A model generated the notes under the pieces. It saw nothing but the letters and a program-made list of their open reading frames with translations, was not told where the DNA came from and did no database searches. Below, in pieces: positions 16,596 to 25,599 of a stretch of 64,000 nucleotides of DNA. The translations under genes and the position numbers were made by a program. The number at the start of each line of letters is the position of its first letter. Position 1 is the first letter of the stretch. This DNA is from Christensenella tenuis (GTDB lineage: Bacteria; Bacillota; Clostridia; Christensenellales; Christensenellaceae), in the NCBI RefSeq assembly GCF_014287795.1, contig NZ_JACOON010000003.1, positions 1 through 64,000 on the forward strand. Direction: 5' to 3'.

Positions 16596-17135
16596 TTATT
16601 TTACAACTCTGTCAAGCAGGCCCTGGAACGCACAGCCATGGCGCGCCTCGTCTTTTGCCATTTCGTGAACCGTATCGTGAATCGCGTCATAGCCAAGCTC
16701 TTTTGCTCTCTTTGCCAAAGCCATTTTGCCAGCCGTTGCGCCGCATTCCGCATCTGCACGAAGCTGAAGGTTTTTCTTTGTATCCGCATAAACGACTTCT
16801 CCGAGGAGTTCTGCAAACTTTGCAGCATGCTCCGCCTCTTCAAAAGCAGCCCGCTTATAGGTCTCCGCAACTTCCGGATACCCTTCCCTGTCTGCCTGTC
16901 TTGACATTGCAAGATACATACCAACTTCCGTGCACTCGCCCATGAAATTTTCCCGCAAACCTTTTACTACTTCCTCATCAAGGCCCTGTGCGATACCAAT
17001 CTTATGCTCGTCTGCCCATACGCGCTCACCTGCGAATTCATCAAACCTTGAACCGTCGGCCCCACACTGCGGACATTTTGCCGGACGTTCGCCTTCTACC
17101 GTGTAACCACATACCTGACATACATACTTAACCAT
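16596..17135 (-). CDS. Reverse rubrerythrin
   Basis: 179 residues from ATG 17135, with GGGAGG ten bases upstream. The rubredoxin domain comes first (CQVCG and CPQCG, residues about 6-25) and the four-helix diiron domain second, the reverse of classical rubrerythrin. The diiron ligands fit ENFMGECTEVGMY, RAAFEEAEHAAKF and MAKDEARHGCAF, where each ExxH or Glu contributes. Reverse rubrerythrins of anaerobic clostridia act as NADH-dependent peroxidases and oxygen reductases together with an NADH-rubredoxin reductase. It is followed by its own terminator, so it is a monocistronic oxidative-stress gene. Confidence 0.93.
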   Translation of the reverse strand: MVKYVCQVCGYTVEGERPAKCPQCGADGSRFDEFAGERVWADEHKIGIAQGLDEEVVKGLRENFMGECTEVGMYLAMSRQADREGYPEVAETYKRAAFEEAEHAAKFAELLGEVVYADTKKNLQLRADAECGATAGKMALAKRAKELGYDAIHDTVHEMAKDEARHGCAFQGLLDRVVK

Positions 17136-17165
17136 TTTTAACTTACCTCCCAATCTTTTACGATT

Positions 17166-17181
17166 GAGCGCTTACGCGCTC
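17166..17181. promoter_or_regulatory. Inverted repeat upstream of reverse rubrerythrin
   Basis: GAGCGC-TTAC-GCGCTC is a perfect six-base-arm dyad starting 31 bases before the rubrerythrin ATG. It could be an operator or a leader hairpin. No regulator can be assigned. The rest of the gap to 17414 shows no gene. Confidence 0.45.
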
Positions 17182-17414
17182 ATCTTGATTATTATACACA
17201 GTCTCGAATATACTTAAACAGATTTTTTTCAACTTTTTTATCTCGTTGATTGGGCAAGCGTGTTTGGTGGTATCAATATAGTATAAGTTTCACAAGGATT
17301 ACATGAATTCCATTGGTAAGAAACTGTTATGCGGAAATCATATCATTTTGCGCGCGACGCGCTGTTTTAAATGAATTTACCGCAAAATATGAAAGATCGG
17401 AGTGGCAAATAGAG

Positions 17415-18794
17415 ATGAGTCACGCAGCAGAAATTGTAATGATGCAAAATGAATATTTTTATACGGGGCGCACAAAATCCTACGAATTTCGTATGGACGC
17501 CCTTTCCAGTCTCCGGAATGCAATTATCCGGAATGAATCCGCTATTTTCGACGCGCTTCACGAAGATCTCAGGAAAAGTCCGTTTGAAGCATTCGAAACG
17601 GAAGTAGGCATCACGATTGATGAAATAACTTTTTTAATGAAGCACTTGCGGCGCTGGATGAAACCTGCCCGTGCACGTACCCCGCTCGCCCAGTTTCCGT
17701 CTAAAAGCTTTGTACTCGCCGAACCTTATGGAGTAACGCTCATCATGTCTCCATGGAACTATCCGTTCCAGCTCACAATTGAGCCTTTGGCCGGCGCGCT
17801 TGCCGCAGGAAACACGGCAATTTTGAAACCTTCGGATTATTCCCGCGCTACGTCAAAGGTCATCGCAGATATCATACATTCTACATTTCCGCAGGATTAT
17901 GTGGATGTAGTGCTTGGCGGACGTGAATCCAACCAGGATCTTTTGCAACAGCAATTCGATTATATTTTCTTTACGGGCGGCGTAACGGTCGGCAAATTGG
18001 TCATGGAATCCGCTGCACAATTTGTCACTCCCATCACGCTTGAGTTGGGTGGAAAAAGCCCATGTATCGTAGATGAAACGGCCGATCTCGATGTAGCTGC
18101 CAAACGCATCGCCTGGGGTAAATTCCTGAATGCCGGGCAAACATGCGTTGCGCCGGATCATTTATATGTGCAGGAATCAATCAAAAATAAGTTCCTCGAT
18201 AAACTTAAAAAGGCGATCGTTGAATTTTATACGGAAGATCCCCTTACCTGCGGTTGGCTTCCGAAAATCATCAACCAAAAGCACTACGACCGCCTGCACG
18301 GCCTGATGGCGAACGAAGAAATTATTTTTGGCGGCAGGAGCGATCCACAGTCCCTGCTGATTGAACCTACAATCATCGATAACGCTGCATATAACCATCC
18401 GGTCATGCAAGAAGAGATTTTCGGGCCGCTGCTTCCTGTCCTCGAATTCCGGAACCTTTACGGTGCGGTCACAGAGATTAGGAAACATCCGAAGCCACTT
18501 GCGCTCTACCTGTTCACGAGCAATCAGAAGACGGCGAGAAGCATCCTCGGGACGGTATCCTTCGGCGGCGGCTGCGTAAACGATACGATCGTGCAGCTTG
18601 CAACCTCGCGCATGCCCTTTGGCGGCGTAGGAAATTCCGGAATGGGCGGCTACCACGGGAAAGCAAGTTTTGATACGTTCTCGCACTACAAAAGTATCGT
18701 ACATAAATCAAACCGGATCGACCTCCCCATTCGCTATCTTCCGCCAACAGGGAAAAAAATGAAGGAATTGCGTAAATTTATCGGTAAAAAGTAA
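17415..18794 (+). CDS. Aldehyde dehydrogenase, class 3-like
   Basis: 459 residues from ATG 17415, chosen because GGAG lies upstream and the length then matches class 3-like aldehyde dehydrogenases (about 455-460). An in-frame TTG at 17313 would add an unconserved tail. The NAD site reads FTGGVTVGKLVMESAAQF. LELGGKSPCIVDE carries the active-site Glu, and NAGQTCVAPDH the catalytic Cys. The early MSPWNYPFQLTIEPLAGALAAGN block is typical. It oxidises aldehydes to acids with NAD(P). It stands alone and shares a terminator with the convergent kinase gene. Confidence 0.93.
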   Translation: MSHAAEIVMMQNEYFYTGRTKSYEFRMDALSSLRNAIIRNESAIFDALHEDLRKSPFEAFETEVGITIDEITFLMKHLRRWMKPARARTPLAQFPSKSFVLAEPYGVTLIMSPWNYPFQLTIEPLAGALAAGNTAILKPSDYSRATSKVIADIIHSTFPQDYVDVVLGGRESNQDLLQQQFDYIFFTGGVTVGKLVMESAAQFVTPITLELGGKSPCIVDETADLDVAAKRIAWGKFLNAGQTCVAPDHLYVQESIKNKFLDKLKKAIVEFYTEDPLTCGWLPKIINQKHYDRLHGLMANEEIIFGGRSDPQSLLIEPTIIDNAAYNHPVMQEEIFGPLLPVLEFRNLYGAVTEIRKHPKPLALYLFTSNQKTARSILGTVSFGGGCVNDTIVQLATSRMPFGGVGNSGMGGYHGKASFDTFSHYKSIVHKSNRIDLPIRYLPPTGKKMKELRKFIGKK

Positions 18795-18803
18795 AAGGAA
18801 TGA

Positions 18804-18831
18804 AACGGGCCGGGATTCTCCCGGCCCGTTG
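18804..18831. terminator. Bidirectional terminator between convergent genes
   Basis: AACGGGCCGGGA and TCCCGGCCCGTT form a long stem with a three-base loop. It serves the aldehyde dehydrogenase gene and the histidine kinase gene. Confidence 0.8.
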
Positions 18832-18834
18832 TCT

Positions 18835-21198
18835 TTATTCTTTATTTCCCCCGGATTCCGGTATTTCTCCCGGTTCTGCCGGGAAGCAAATCATCACTTT
18901 AAAGAGATCCCCGTCAATTTCGATTTTAAATTCTCCCTTCATAAGCTCCATGAAGTTCCGCGCGATAGAAAGTCCAAGGCCCGAGCCTTCCGTATGACGG
19001 GATTCGTCTCCGCGTTTAAATCGTTCCATTAACTCTTCTTCCGTCATGTTAAGCGGCTCGCGAGACACATTTTTCACGACAATGCAGGCCTGGTCGTCGC
19101 CGCGTGAGAAGTCGATATATACCCGGGAATTGTCCGCCGCATATTTAATAGCGTTGTCTATTACATTTCCAAGCACCCGGAATAGCAGCTTTCCGTCTGC
19201 ATATACAAACATCTTTTCCTTTTGTTCTGCCGTTACGAACGCAAGGCCGGATGCTTCAATTTTATCTGACATTTCTCCCAGCGCCTGCTCCATAAACTGA
19301 ACCAACTCAATCCGTGAAACAGAGACCGTCATATCGCCGCTGCTTGCCTTTGCGGCTTCAAACAAATCGTCAGTGAGGTATTTCAGCCGTCGTGATTTCA
19401 TATCCAGTACTTCCAGGTAACGCGGCGCATTTTCGCTGGTAAGACCTTCCTTCTTCAGCAGATCCACATAAGTAAGAATTGAAGTCAGGGGGGTTTTAAT
19501 GTCGTGCGATACATTCGTGATCAGTTCCGTCTTCATGCGCTCGGACTTTACTTCCCGCGTCACCGCCGCTTCAAGTCCTTCCGCAATATGTTCAATGCCT
19601 GTTGCAATTTCGTCAAATTCTGGTCCGCCGCCTTTGCCAATCCGGTATTCAAGATCGCCTTCTTTGATATGCCGTACTCCTTTTGCGATATCGGCTATGG
19701 CTACAGCTTTCTGCAGCATGTACTTCAAAGCCGCCGCAAGATAGATGGCAATAAACACGAGGCCGATAAACACGCCCGTTCCTCCCATCAGGAATCCAAA
19801 AAGCACGGTAAGGAAACAAAGCAGCAGCCCGCCAATCAGATACCAAACCACAACTCCTACGCCTTTTGCTTTCGTACTGCTGTTTTTCCATGTTTTACCA
19901 AGGCCTCCGGCCACACGTCCGACCAGCGTATAATTCTCCTTCCTTTTTACCCTGCGCGAAACGCTCATACTCCACATCAACAGGAACGCTATTCCAACTG
20001 CTGTATAAACGGAGATACGAATCATCTGCACCGCCCCGCTGGCTCCCGGCAGGTCAATACGTTCGTTTGAAAAAAGCGCCAGCATCGCAAGTTCAATCAA
20101 AATTAAGGCAATCCCACCAAGATCGAGCCATACCGAGTCCATGAAGCTAACTTTTACATCGTTATTTTTCGGCGAACGTCCAGCCGTATACATGAGCCAG
20201 ATAAAAGCTCCTGCAAAAAGGACAATCCATATGATCATCAATATAATCGTAGTCAGGTATCCCCTGTAGGCAAGGTCGTATTCCTGTCTGCTTTGTTCAT
20301 AAAATTCATCGGACATGCCAGTGAAAATAGATGCGCCAATTGCCGTCTGCCGCTCTTCTTCCACCATGGAAGAATAGGAGTAAGATGCCGCACCGGCTGC
20401 AATGCTATCATAAAGCCCTGCCTCTGTTCCGTCCCACGAATATTCCGTGTTTCCCTCAAGCTGCTTAATCCATTCAACCGGGTCGTCTGCATCCTTGGGA
20501 ACATTGGTATGAATCACCTGCCCCCCGGCGACAACTGCATAATAATAATTTTCGTTATTAGCGAGATTATCTTGCGCCTGCTTCTCCATAGAAATATATT
20601 TTTCGTCCACATAGTTTTCCGCATTCACCAGGAGAGCGGCATATTTCCTATTGATCGAATCAATCTGTTTCTGGGTATACTCGTCAAGCGCCGGAAGCCC
20701 CGCTTCTTCTGTACTTTCCATCGCCGACGCAATTTCCGTACTTAAAGAATCAGGCTGGCCTTGATCCTCGCCCGCCATTTCTTTTCCCTCCGGCTCTCCC
20801 GCCGCTGTTTCGCTGCCTGCAACCAAAGCTGCAAACTCTTCCTGAAATTTTTCAAGATACGCATCATAATCACCCTCCAGATCTGTCGTACTCAATACTT
20901 CGCCGATTTCATCGGAATAAGAACTTCTCAGCCCCGAGATATAATTCCGCAGTTCGTGCTGCTTTGCCGAGTCGTCATAGCCATAAAACGCGTATTCCAC
21001 GGAATTTGTATATTTCTGCATTGTGGAAAGATATTCTGCGCTTTCAACATACTTGTCGCTCGTCATCGTACTTGCGGGATCATATTTTTCAAGGCGTACC
21101 GCGGAAAAAGAAATCAGGCATCCGGTAGCGATACAGACGATCCAGGCAATGATTTTAAATTTTAAATCATACTTTGATCTTGTCAATCTTGTATCCAA
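18835..21198 (-). CDS. Multi-spanning sensor histidine kinase
   Basis: A 787-residue kinase. One N-terminal membrane helix (about 11-31) is followed by an extracellular region of roughly 280 residues rich in acidic residues. A block of about five membrane segments (about 310-480) and a HAMP-like linker (EGDLEYRIGKGGGPEFDEIATG) come next. The phospho-acceptor motif is VSHDIKTPLTS (His about 568). The ATPase domain shows VIDNAIKYA (N box) and GSGLGLSIARNF (G box). It resembles clostridial kinases that sense cell-envelope state, but the signal is not evident. Its start lies inside the upstream response-regulator gene (32-base overlap), so the pair is translated together. Confidence 0.9.
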   Translation of the reverse strand: MDTRLTRSKYDLKFKIIAWIVCIATGCLISFSAVRLEKYDPASTMTSDKYVESAEYLSTMQKYTNSVEYAFYGYDDSAKQHELRNYISGLRSSYSDEIGEVLSTTDLEGDYDAYLEKFQEEFAALVAGSETAAGEPEGKEMAGEDQGQPDSLSTEIASAMESTEEAGLPALDEYTQKQIDSINRKYAALLVNAENYVDEKYISMEKQAQDNLANNENYYYAVVAGGQVIHTNVPKDADDPVEWIKQLEGNTEYSWDGTEAGLYDSIAAGAASYSYSSMVEEERQTAIGASIFTGMSDEFYEQSRQEYDLAYRGYLTTIILMIIWIVLFAGAFIWLMYTAGRSPKNNDVKVSFMDSVWLDLGGIALILIELAMLALFSNERIDLPGASGAVQMIRISVYTAVGIAFLLMWSMSVSRRVKRKENYTLVGRVAGGLGKTWKNSSTKAKGVGVVVWYLIGGLLLCFLTVLFGFLMGGTGVFIGLVFIAIYLAAALKYMLQKAVAIADIAKGVRHIKEGDLEYRIGKGGGPEFDEIATGIEHIAEGLEAAVTREVKSERMKTELITNVSHDIKTPLTSILTYVDLLKKEGLTSENAPRYLEVLDMKSRRLKYLTDDLFEAAKASSGDMTVSVSRIELVQFMEQALGEMSDKIEASGLAFVTAEQKEKMFVYADGKLLFRVLGNVIDNAIKYAADNSRVYIDFSRGDDQACIVVKNVSREPLNMTEEELMERFKRGDESRHTEGSGLGLSIARNFMELMKGEFKIEIDGDLFKVMICFPAEPGEIPESGGNKE

Positions 21199-21859
21199 TT
21201 CCCCACACCACCTTCAAATATTTCGGCTCCTTCGGATTAATCTCAATTTTTTCACGGATCCTGCGGATATGTACTGCAATCGTATTTTCCGCACCTACAG
21301 CCTTTTCGTCCCACACGCTTTCATAAATTTGCGTGGTTGAAAGGACCCGTTCCATGTTCTGCATCAGGTACCGCAATATTTTGTACTCCATGGGGGTGAG
21401 TTTCACAGGCTCTCCATCTACGGTAACTGTCTTTTTCATATCGTCCAGTACCAATCCGCCCGTTTGAAGCACCCCCTTTTCCTGGGCCATGCTTCCAAGC
21501 GATGTGTAACGCCGCAATTGTGATTTTACCCGCGCAACGAGCTCCAGCGGATTAAACGGCTTTGTCAGGTAATCATCCGCGCCGGAATTGAGGCCCAGAA
21601 TCTTATCGTTATCTTCAGACTTCGCGCTCAGCATGATAACAGGGATATTTGCACTTTCCCTTAGCTTCATCGTAGCTCGAATACCGTCCATTCCAGGCAT
21701 CATGATATCCATGATGATCAGGTGAATTTCCTGCTCTTCCGCATATTTCACAGCCTGCGCTCCGTCATACGCCTTCAAAACCTCGTAGCCCTCGTTCACC
21801 AGATAAATCTCAATCGCGTCGACAATTTCCTTATCGTCGTCACACACCAGTATCCTCAT
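21167..21859 (-). CDS. OmpR-family response regulator
   Basis: 230 residues. The receiver domain (1-115) has DDD near the start, the phospho-acceptor Asp in IIMDIMMPGMDG, a conserved Ser/Ala-Lys region (MLSAKSEDND) and the Lys in DDYLTKPFNPLEL. The winged-helix domain (about 130-228) has LTPMEYKILRYLMQN and NTIAVHIRRIREKIE. GGAGG stands ten bases before the ATG, directly after a perfect dyad (21875-21900). It overlaps the cognate kinase gene. Targets are not known; a direct-repeat-like TTAA pair at 21957-21970 in the divergent promoter region could be one. Confidence 0.93.
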   Translation of the reverse strand: MRILVCDDDKEIVDAIEIYLVNEGYEVLKAYDGAQAVKYAEEQEIHLIIMDIMMPGMDGIRATMKLRESANIPVIMLSAKSEDNDKILGLNSGADDYLTKPFNPLELVARVKSQLRRYTSLGSMAQEKGVLQTGGLVLDDMKKTVTVDGEPVKLTPMEYKILRYLMQNMERVLSTTQIYESVWDEKAVGAENTIAVHIRRIREKIEINPKEPKYLKVVWGIGYKIDKIKV

Positions 21860-21874
21860 GTGTTCCCTACCTCC

Positions 21875-21900
21875 GTTATAATGGTTGTTTCCATTATAAC
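21875..21900. promoter_or_regulatory. Perfect inverted repeat over the -10/leader of the response-regulator gene
   Basis: GTTATAATGG and CCATTATAAC are separated by six bases. On the minus strand the dyad includes a TATAAT -10 box and ends at the ribosome site. It may be an operator or a leader hairpin that masks the ribosome site. Confidence 0.6.
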
Positions 21901-22165
21901 ATGCCTTTTCTTTTTTCCCTAATTCTAAGATAGGCTAAAAATATTAAGAACAAACCTTAAACTTTCTTAAGACTTTATGACAATTTTTCCGGCTTTATTA
22001 CCATCCCATTAAGTTCATATAACAACACTATTTCTTTGTGAACACTGTGTGAATTTATGGGCACAGCGCCTTTTTTTCCGGTATAATGAAACCAATTCAG
22101 AAGAACATATCCTGATTGATAAAAACCAAGATGACAAGAGAATGAAATAACTGGAGGAAAACATT
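21901..22165. other. Divergent promoter region, response regulator / DUF4349 gene
   Basis: No gene is seen. It holds TTAA repeats ten bases apart (21957-21970), possibly a response-regulator site. A TATAAT for the plus-strand gene is at 22082-22087 with a poor -35. Confidence 0.5.
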
Positions 22166-23221
22166 ATGAAAAAAATCATCGCCGTTATGATCTGCGCCGT
22201 CTTGTTTCTGACCGCCTGTTCTGCAACTCCGTCCGAAACAAACAGCAGCTCTGCTGCAACCGCCCCTGAAACGGAATATGAATCAGCCGAGGTTGCCGGC
22301 GCCGCCAAAGACGAAGGCGCGTCAGCGGAGACGGAAGAAGCCGAGGGGCTTGGCGGGCTTTCCAATCCCGATCTGCCCGACACGGACCGCAAACTCACAT
22401 ACAGCGCATCCTTTGACATCAATACCAAGCAATATGATGCGGACTATGCAAAGATCAATGAAGAACTTTCTGCGGTCGGCGGTTATATTGCAAACGAAGA
22501 GAGTTCATCCTATTCTTCAGAAACAGGCAAAAATTACGGCCGCAACTCCTATCTTTCGCTGCGCGTTCCCGTCGATAACCTGAATGCTTTTATGGACAGT
22601 CTTTCAGGAATTGGCGAAGTAGTTAGCAAACATAAATCCACAGAGGACCTCACTTCACAATATTATGATACGGATGCCCGCATCGAAATGCTCAATATGC
22701 GCAAAGACCGCCTGATGGGCTACCTTGCAAATGCCACGAAAGCAGAGGATATTGTCGCCTTTGAGCAGGAGCTTTCCGATGTGCTTTACGAGCTCGACCA
22801 GCTCCAAGGCAGCAAACGCCAGATGGACCAGCTCGTCGACTATGCGGCGGTGGATGTCACCTTAACGGAGCTCATCACGCCTGAAACCATCGGAGCAGAC
22901 GGCCAACCGCTTGGAGACCGCGCTTCCGACGCATTTTCCATGTCTATGACCGGCGTAGGAGAATTCATGGAAAACTTTGCTATTTTCTGGGCGGCGGCCC
23001 TGCCCGTGATTCTCCTGATCGCAATCTTTGCGGCAATCATTTATGCGGTGATCCGTTTGATCCTGTGGCTGCGCAAAAACTACTACGCGAAGCATCCGGA
23101 AAAGATACGGCAGCCGCGGCCTGTGCAGCAGCCCATGTATCCTCCGTATCCGCCGCAGACGCCTCCAACTCCGCCGGCACAGCAGGCGCCTCCCCAGAAT
23201 ACGGACAATCCTACGAAATAA
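22166..23221 (+). CDS. DUF4349 lipoprotein
   Basis: 351 residues with GGAGG seven bases before the ATG. The signal peptide ends in the lipobox LTAC (Cys about 18), followed by a Ser/Glu-rich linker. The DUF4349 domain (about 75-275) has KLTYSASFDINTKQYDADYAKI, YLSLRVPVDNLNAFMDSLSGIGEV and a coiled-coil stretch. A C-terminal membrane helix (AALPVILLIAIFAAIIYAVI) and a Pro-rich cytoplasmic tail end it. The protein is therefore held by lipid and by a helix. The function of DUF4349 is unknown; genes of this type often lie next to envelope two-component systems, as here (divergent). Confidence 0.88.
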   Translation: MKKIIAVMICAVLFLTACSATPSETNSSSAATAPETEYESAEVAGAAKDEGASAETEEAEGLGGLSNPDLPDTDRKLTYSASFDINTKQYDADYAKINEELSAVGGYIANEESSSYSSETGKNYGRNSYLSLRVPVDNLNAFMDSLSGIGEVVSKHKSTEDLTSQYYDTDARIEMLNMRKDRLMGYLANATKAEDIVAFEQELSDVLYELDQLQGSKRQMDQLVDYAAVDVTLTELITPETIGADGQPLGDRASDAFSMSMTGVGEFMENFAIFWAAALPVILLIAIFAAIIYAVIRLILWLRKNYYAKHPEKIRQPRPVQQPMYPPYPPQTPPTPPAQQAPPQNTDNPTK

Positions 23222-23230
23222 CGGCATCAA

Positions 23231-23260
23231 AAAAACCTTCCGGGTCCGGAAGGTTTTTTT
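23231..23260. terminator. Terminator between DUF4349 and Rrf2 genes
   Basis: AACCTTCCGG and CCGGAAGGTT pair tightly, with A and T runs on either side. The genes converge, so it may act in both directions. Confidence 0.8.
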
Positions 23261-23269
23261 CTGTCTCTA

Positions 23270-23710
23270 CTATGTTCCCGTTTTTTCTTTCTCCTCGAAA
23301 ATTACACGGTCAATATCGGCAATTGTCGTCTTCTCCATCTGCCGCCGGCAAACGGCGTCAAGGTCGGCATAAATTCCATCCATTACAGAAGCCATACCGG
23401 AAGCAATTAAGCATTCCATATCGGCATTTCCCGAACGCCACGACGCGGCGACTATCGGTTCCCCAATCGCCTCGCTTATCATGCGCAGCGTAACCTTTCG
23501 CGGATCAAGCAGGAAGAAATATCCTCCTTCGGCCCCCTCCTTGGTTGTGAGCAATTCAGCCTTCTTAAGCTTCGCCATCACTTTACGGATACGCGCCGGG
23601 TGTGTGCATACATTTTTCGCAAGTTCGTCGCTGCTGATCATTTTCTTTTTATGATTGAGATAAACCAAAGCGTGGACCGCTATGGTAAATTCACCCGTCA
23701 TGACCGTCAT
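23270..23710 (-). CDS. Rrf2 family regulator
   Basis: 146 residues; Met 4 (23701) is an alternative start. The winged helix SSDELAKNVCTHPARIRKVMAKLKKAELLTTKEGAEGGYF matches Rrf2 (IscR/NsrR/CymR-like) proteins. The Fe-S-ligating three-cysteine loop of IscR is absent: only Cys in NADMECLIAS and AVCRRQ occur near that position. It may sense by another route, as CymR-like members do. It sits upstream, in its own direction, of nothing but the convergent DUF4349 gene; the broken redox gene lies behind it. Confidence 0.85.
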   Translation of the reverse strand: MTVMTGEFTIAVHALVYLNHKKKMISSDELAKNVCTHPARIRKVMAKLKKAELLTTKEGAEGGYFFLLDPRKVTLRMISEAIGEPIVAASWRSGNADMECLIASGMASVMDGIYADLDAVCRRQMEKTTIADIDRVIFEEKEKTGT

Positions 23711-23772
23711 CCTTCCGTAATTTTCCTGACATTGCCATCATAAATGATGGGGGCCAAAAATGCAAGTTTTTC

Positions 23773-24480
23773 TTATTCCTCAGGTGTGAGCAGACCGTTC
23801 AGCGCCTCGCTCATCGTCGGTTGTGTGAGGGACCGCCACCTAAGCGTGCTTGCATCCGATTCGGGATCCATTGCTGCCTTGACAAAATTGATGGTCTCAT
23901 GCAATTTTACGCACAAAGGCGGCTCGCAGAGTATACGGTTCGCCTCCCTGCCGATCACCGCCTTTAAAAGCGGTCCTCTGCTCCAATACCTGCATGTCCC
24001 CGCGATAAGGCTCCCCGCCCTGTTCCCATTTGCATCTACGAACACGGTTTCCGGAACCGTTGTCACGCTTCCCAGCTTTGCATCGATCAATTCTTTCGAA
24101 GACAAAAGATATGGCACTCCACGCCTGTCGCTTTTGTGATCTTATTGACCAAACCCGCCTATTCCGGATAAATCGTTCCTTTCTGACCTGCAACGCCGGT
24201 GGGTATCCCCAAAGCTGCAATCCCTTACCCTGGTATTCCTGATTTAATTCTCCCAATTCAGACATTTCCCGCAGGCAGGTGCCGCAAAAGTTGCCCAAAT
24301 ATTTACCATCGTAGGCTTATGCTCAGAAAAGATCTGCTGTACCGCTTCATTTCTGTTCGAATCCATTGTTGTAAATGTTCCAAACGCAGGAGTAATTTTT
24401 GGCGCGGCCGGCTCCTTTATCGCTGCCGTTCCTGCTGCAACAGTTATCCAATTTCATTTCATATCCGCTTCTCCGATCTG
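23773..24480 (-). pseudogene. TlpA-like thioredoxin-fold lipoprotein, decayed
   Basis: On the minus strand a TlpA/ResA-like sequence can be followed from about 24440. It reads PAAPKITPAFGTFTTMDSNRN and then TMVNIWATFCGTCLREMSEL, the latter carrying a CGTC active-site motif. The frame shifts after LQLWG at about 24210. The continuation IPTGVAGQKGTIYPE hits a TAG, and a further shift gives LSSKELIDAKLGSVTTVPETVFVDANGN (about 24106-24023). The tail to 23773 is unlike the family. At least two frameshifts and one stop make it non-functional. The intact protein would have been an extracytoplasmic thiol-disulfide protein. Its neighbour is a headless response regulator, so the locus appears eroded. 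Confidence 0.75.
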
Positions 24481-24533
24481 CAATTTTAAGCGTCAATGAT
24501 TTTATCCAGCCGATGGCCTTTAAGGCAATAAAA

Positions 24534-24560
24534 AACGGCATACCGTTTCGGTACGCCGTT
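24534..24560 (-). terminator. Terminator after the orphan winged-helix gene
   Basis: AACGGCATACCG and CGGTACGCCGTT form a stem with a short loop and one mismatch. T runs follow on the minus strand. It lies just after the gene ending at 24569. Confidence 0.75.
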
Positions 24561-24568
24561 TCCCCTTC

Positions 24569-24877
24569 TTAGGCGGTGAGCGAATATCCTTGTTTGCGGA
24601 ACGTTTTAATCAGCTTTTTCTGATGTCCATCATCAATCTTTGCCCTCAAAAATCTGATATATACATCTACTACATTGGAAAAGCAATCATAATCGCAGTC
24701 CCAAACATGTTCCAAAAGTTCCGCGCGGGACACAATTTTGTCTTTATGCAGTGCGAGATACTTCAAAACCTCGTACTCTTTTGCGGTTAGCCTGATATCC
24801 TCATCTCCACGCCGAACCGTCCGATTATCGATATCCACCGCCAGGTTGTCAACCATGATACGCATAAAATGTTCCAT
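24569..24877 (-). CDS. Orphan OmpR-type DNA-binding domain (truncated response regulator)
   Basis: Only 102 residues: a complete trans_reg_C winged helix (RLTAKEYEVLKYLALHKDKIVSRAELLEHVWDCDYDCFSNVVDVYIRFLRAKI) with no receiver domain. An AAAGGA stands before the ATG at 24877. No receiver remnant is readable in the 200 bases upstream, and no kinase follows. It is either a remnant of a deleted two-component gene or a stand-alone DNA-binding protein. The presence of its own ribosome site and terminator supports expression. Confidence 0.75.
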   Translation of the reverse strand: MEHFMRIMVDNLAVDIDNRTVRRGDEDIRLTAKEYEVLKYLALHKDKIVSRAELLEHVWDCDYDCFSNVVDVYIRFLRAKIDDGHQKKLIKTFRKQGYSLTA

Positions 24878-25075
24878 CCTTTCTTAATCTTACTTGCTGG
24901 CACCCAGCCGCCCATACACGCTTTGCATGTACGCGTGGCTGTCTACGCATACCATACCACCCACGTTACATCTTATTAATAATCCTATTCTTCCTGCTCT
25001 AATCATATTTCATGAAGTTTATTTGTAAACTTTTAATTAACAGATTGCTTACAATAAAAACAGGCTTTATCGTAA
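24878..25075. other. Intergenic stretch with a hairpin-rich leader
   Basis: No gene is seen. On the minus strand a nested inverted repeat (AGCC/GGCT outside, CGC/GCG inside; about 24912-24944) precedes the orphan winged-helix gene and could be a leader structure. The class is not recognised. Confidence 0.35.
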
Positions 25076-25077
25076 AA

Positions 25078-25105
25078 AACCGCAGGCCCAAAGACCTGCG
25101 GTTTT
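25078..25105 (-). terminator. Terminator of the VOC gene
   Basis: CCGCAGG and CCTGCGG flank a short loop, preceded by A and followed by T runs. It lies 12 bases after the VOC stop. Confidence 0.8.
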
Positions 25106-25117
25106 GATTTGCGTCAA

Positions 25118-25525
25118 TCAGTAAGGAAATACTTCATTGACCTCAAGGTGTTCGCCATCCGGCCCACGGAATGTCAGCCACTTTGCACCGTTCGGGAACA
25201 CATTCGCTCCAAGAACCGGGGCATCCGTCTCAAATTCAATCCCTCGGTTTTCAAGCATTTTCTGGATGCTTTCAATATCCTCTACTGCAAGAGCGATATG
25301 ATCCACCCAGCCATCCTGCCGCTTTTGCGGATTCGCCGTACGTACCAATTCCAAAACCAGATTTCCATTTTTCACAAATGCGACATTTGTAGTTGTGCCG
25401 TCCTTTTCCTCGATGCCGCATTCATAAATCGTCTCAAAATCAAGAACGTCCTCATAGAACTTTTTGCTGCGCTCAAGATCTGAAATAAAAACGCCGATGT
25501 GTGCGAGTCCTTCCATTTTTGCCAT
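25118..25525 (-). CDS. VOC-family (glyoxalase/dioxygenase fold) protein
   Basis: 135 residues forming two beta-alpha-beta-beta-beta units. The first (LAHIGVFISDLERSKKFYEDVLDF) and second (VDHIALAVEDIESIQKMLENRGI) each start with a metal-type His. LVLELV and GEHLEVNEVF supply the Glu positions. The four-ligand set His/Glu/His/Glu matches lactoylglutathione lyase-type enzymes, but the small clostridial members have many substrates, so a specific reaction is not claimed. It is monocistronic. Confidence 0.85.
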   Translation of the reverse strand: MAKMEGLAHIGVFISDLERSKKFYEDVLDFETIYECGIEEKDGTTTNVAFVKNGNLVLELVRTANPQKRQDGWVDHIALAVEDIESIQKMLENRGIEFETDAPVLGANVFPNGAKWLTFRGPDGEHLEVNEVFPY

Positions 25526-25599
25526 ACCAAACTCCTCCCCCTGAATAAAAATTTCTATTCTAAGAATAGCTCTTTTTCATATGGTATGCAAGAAAAAAA

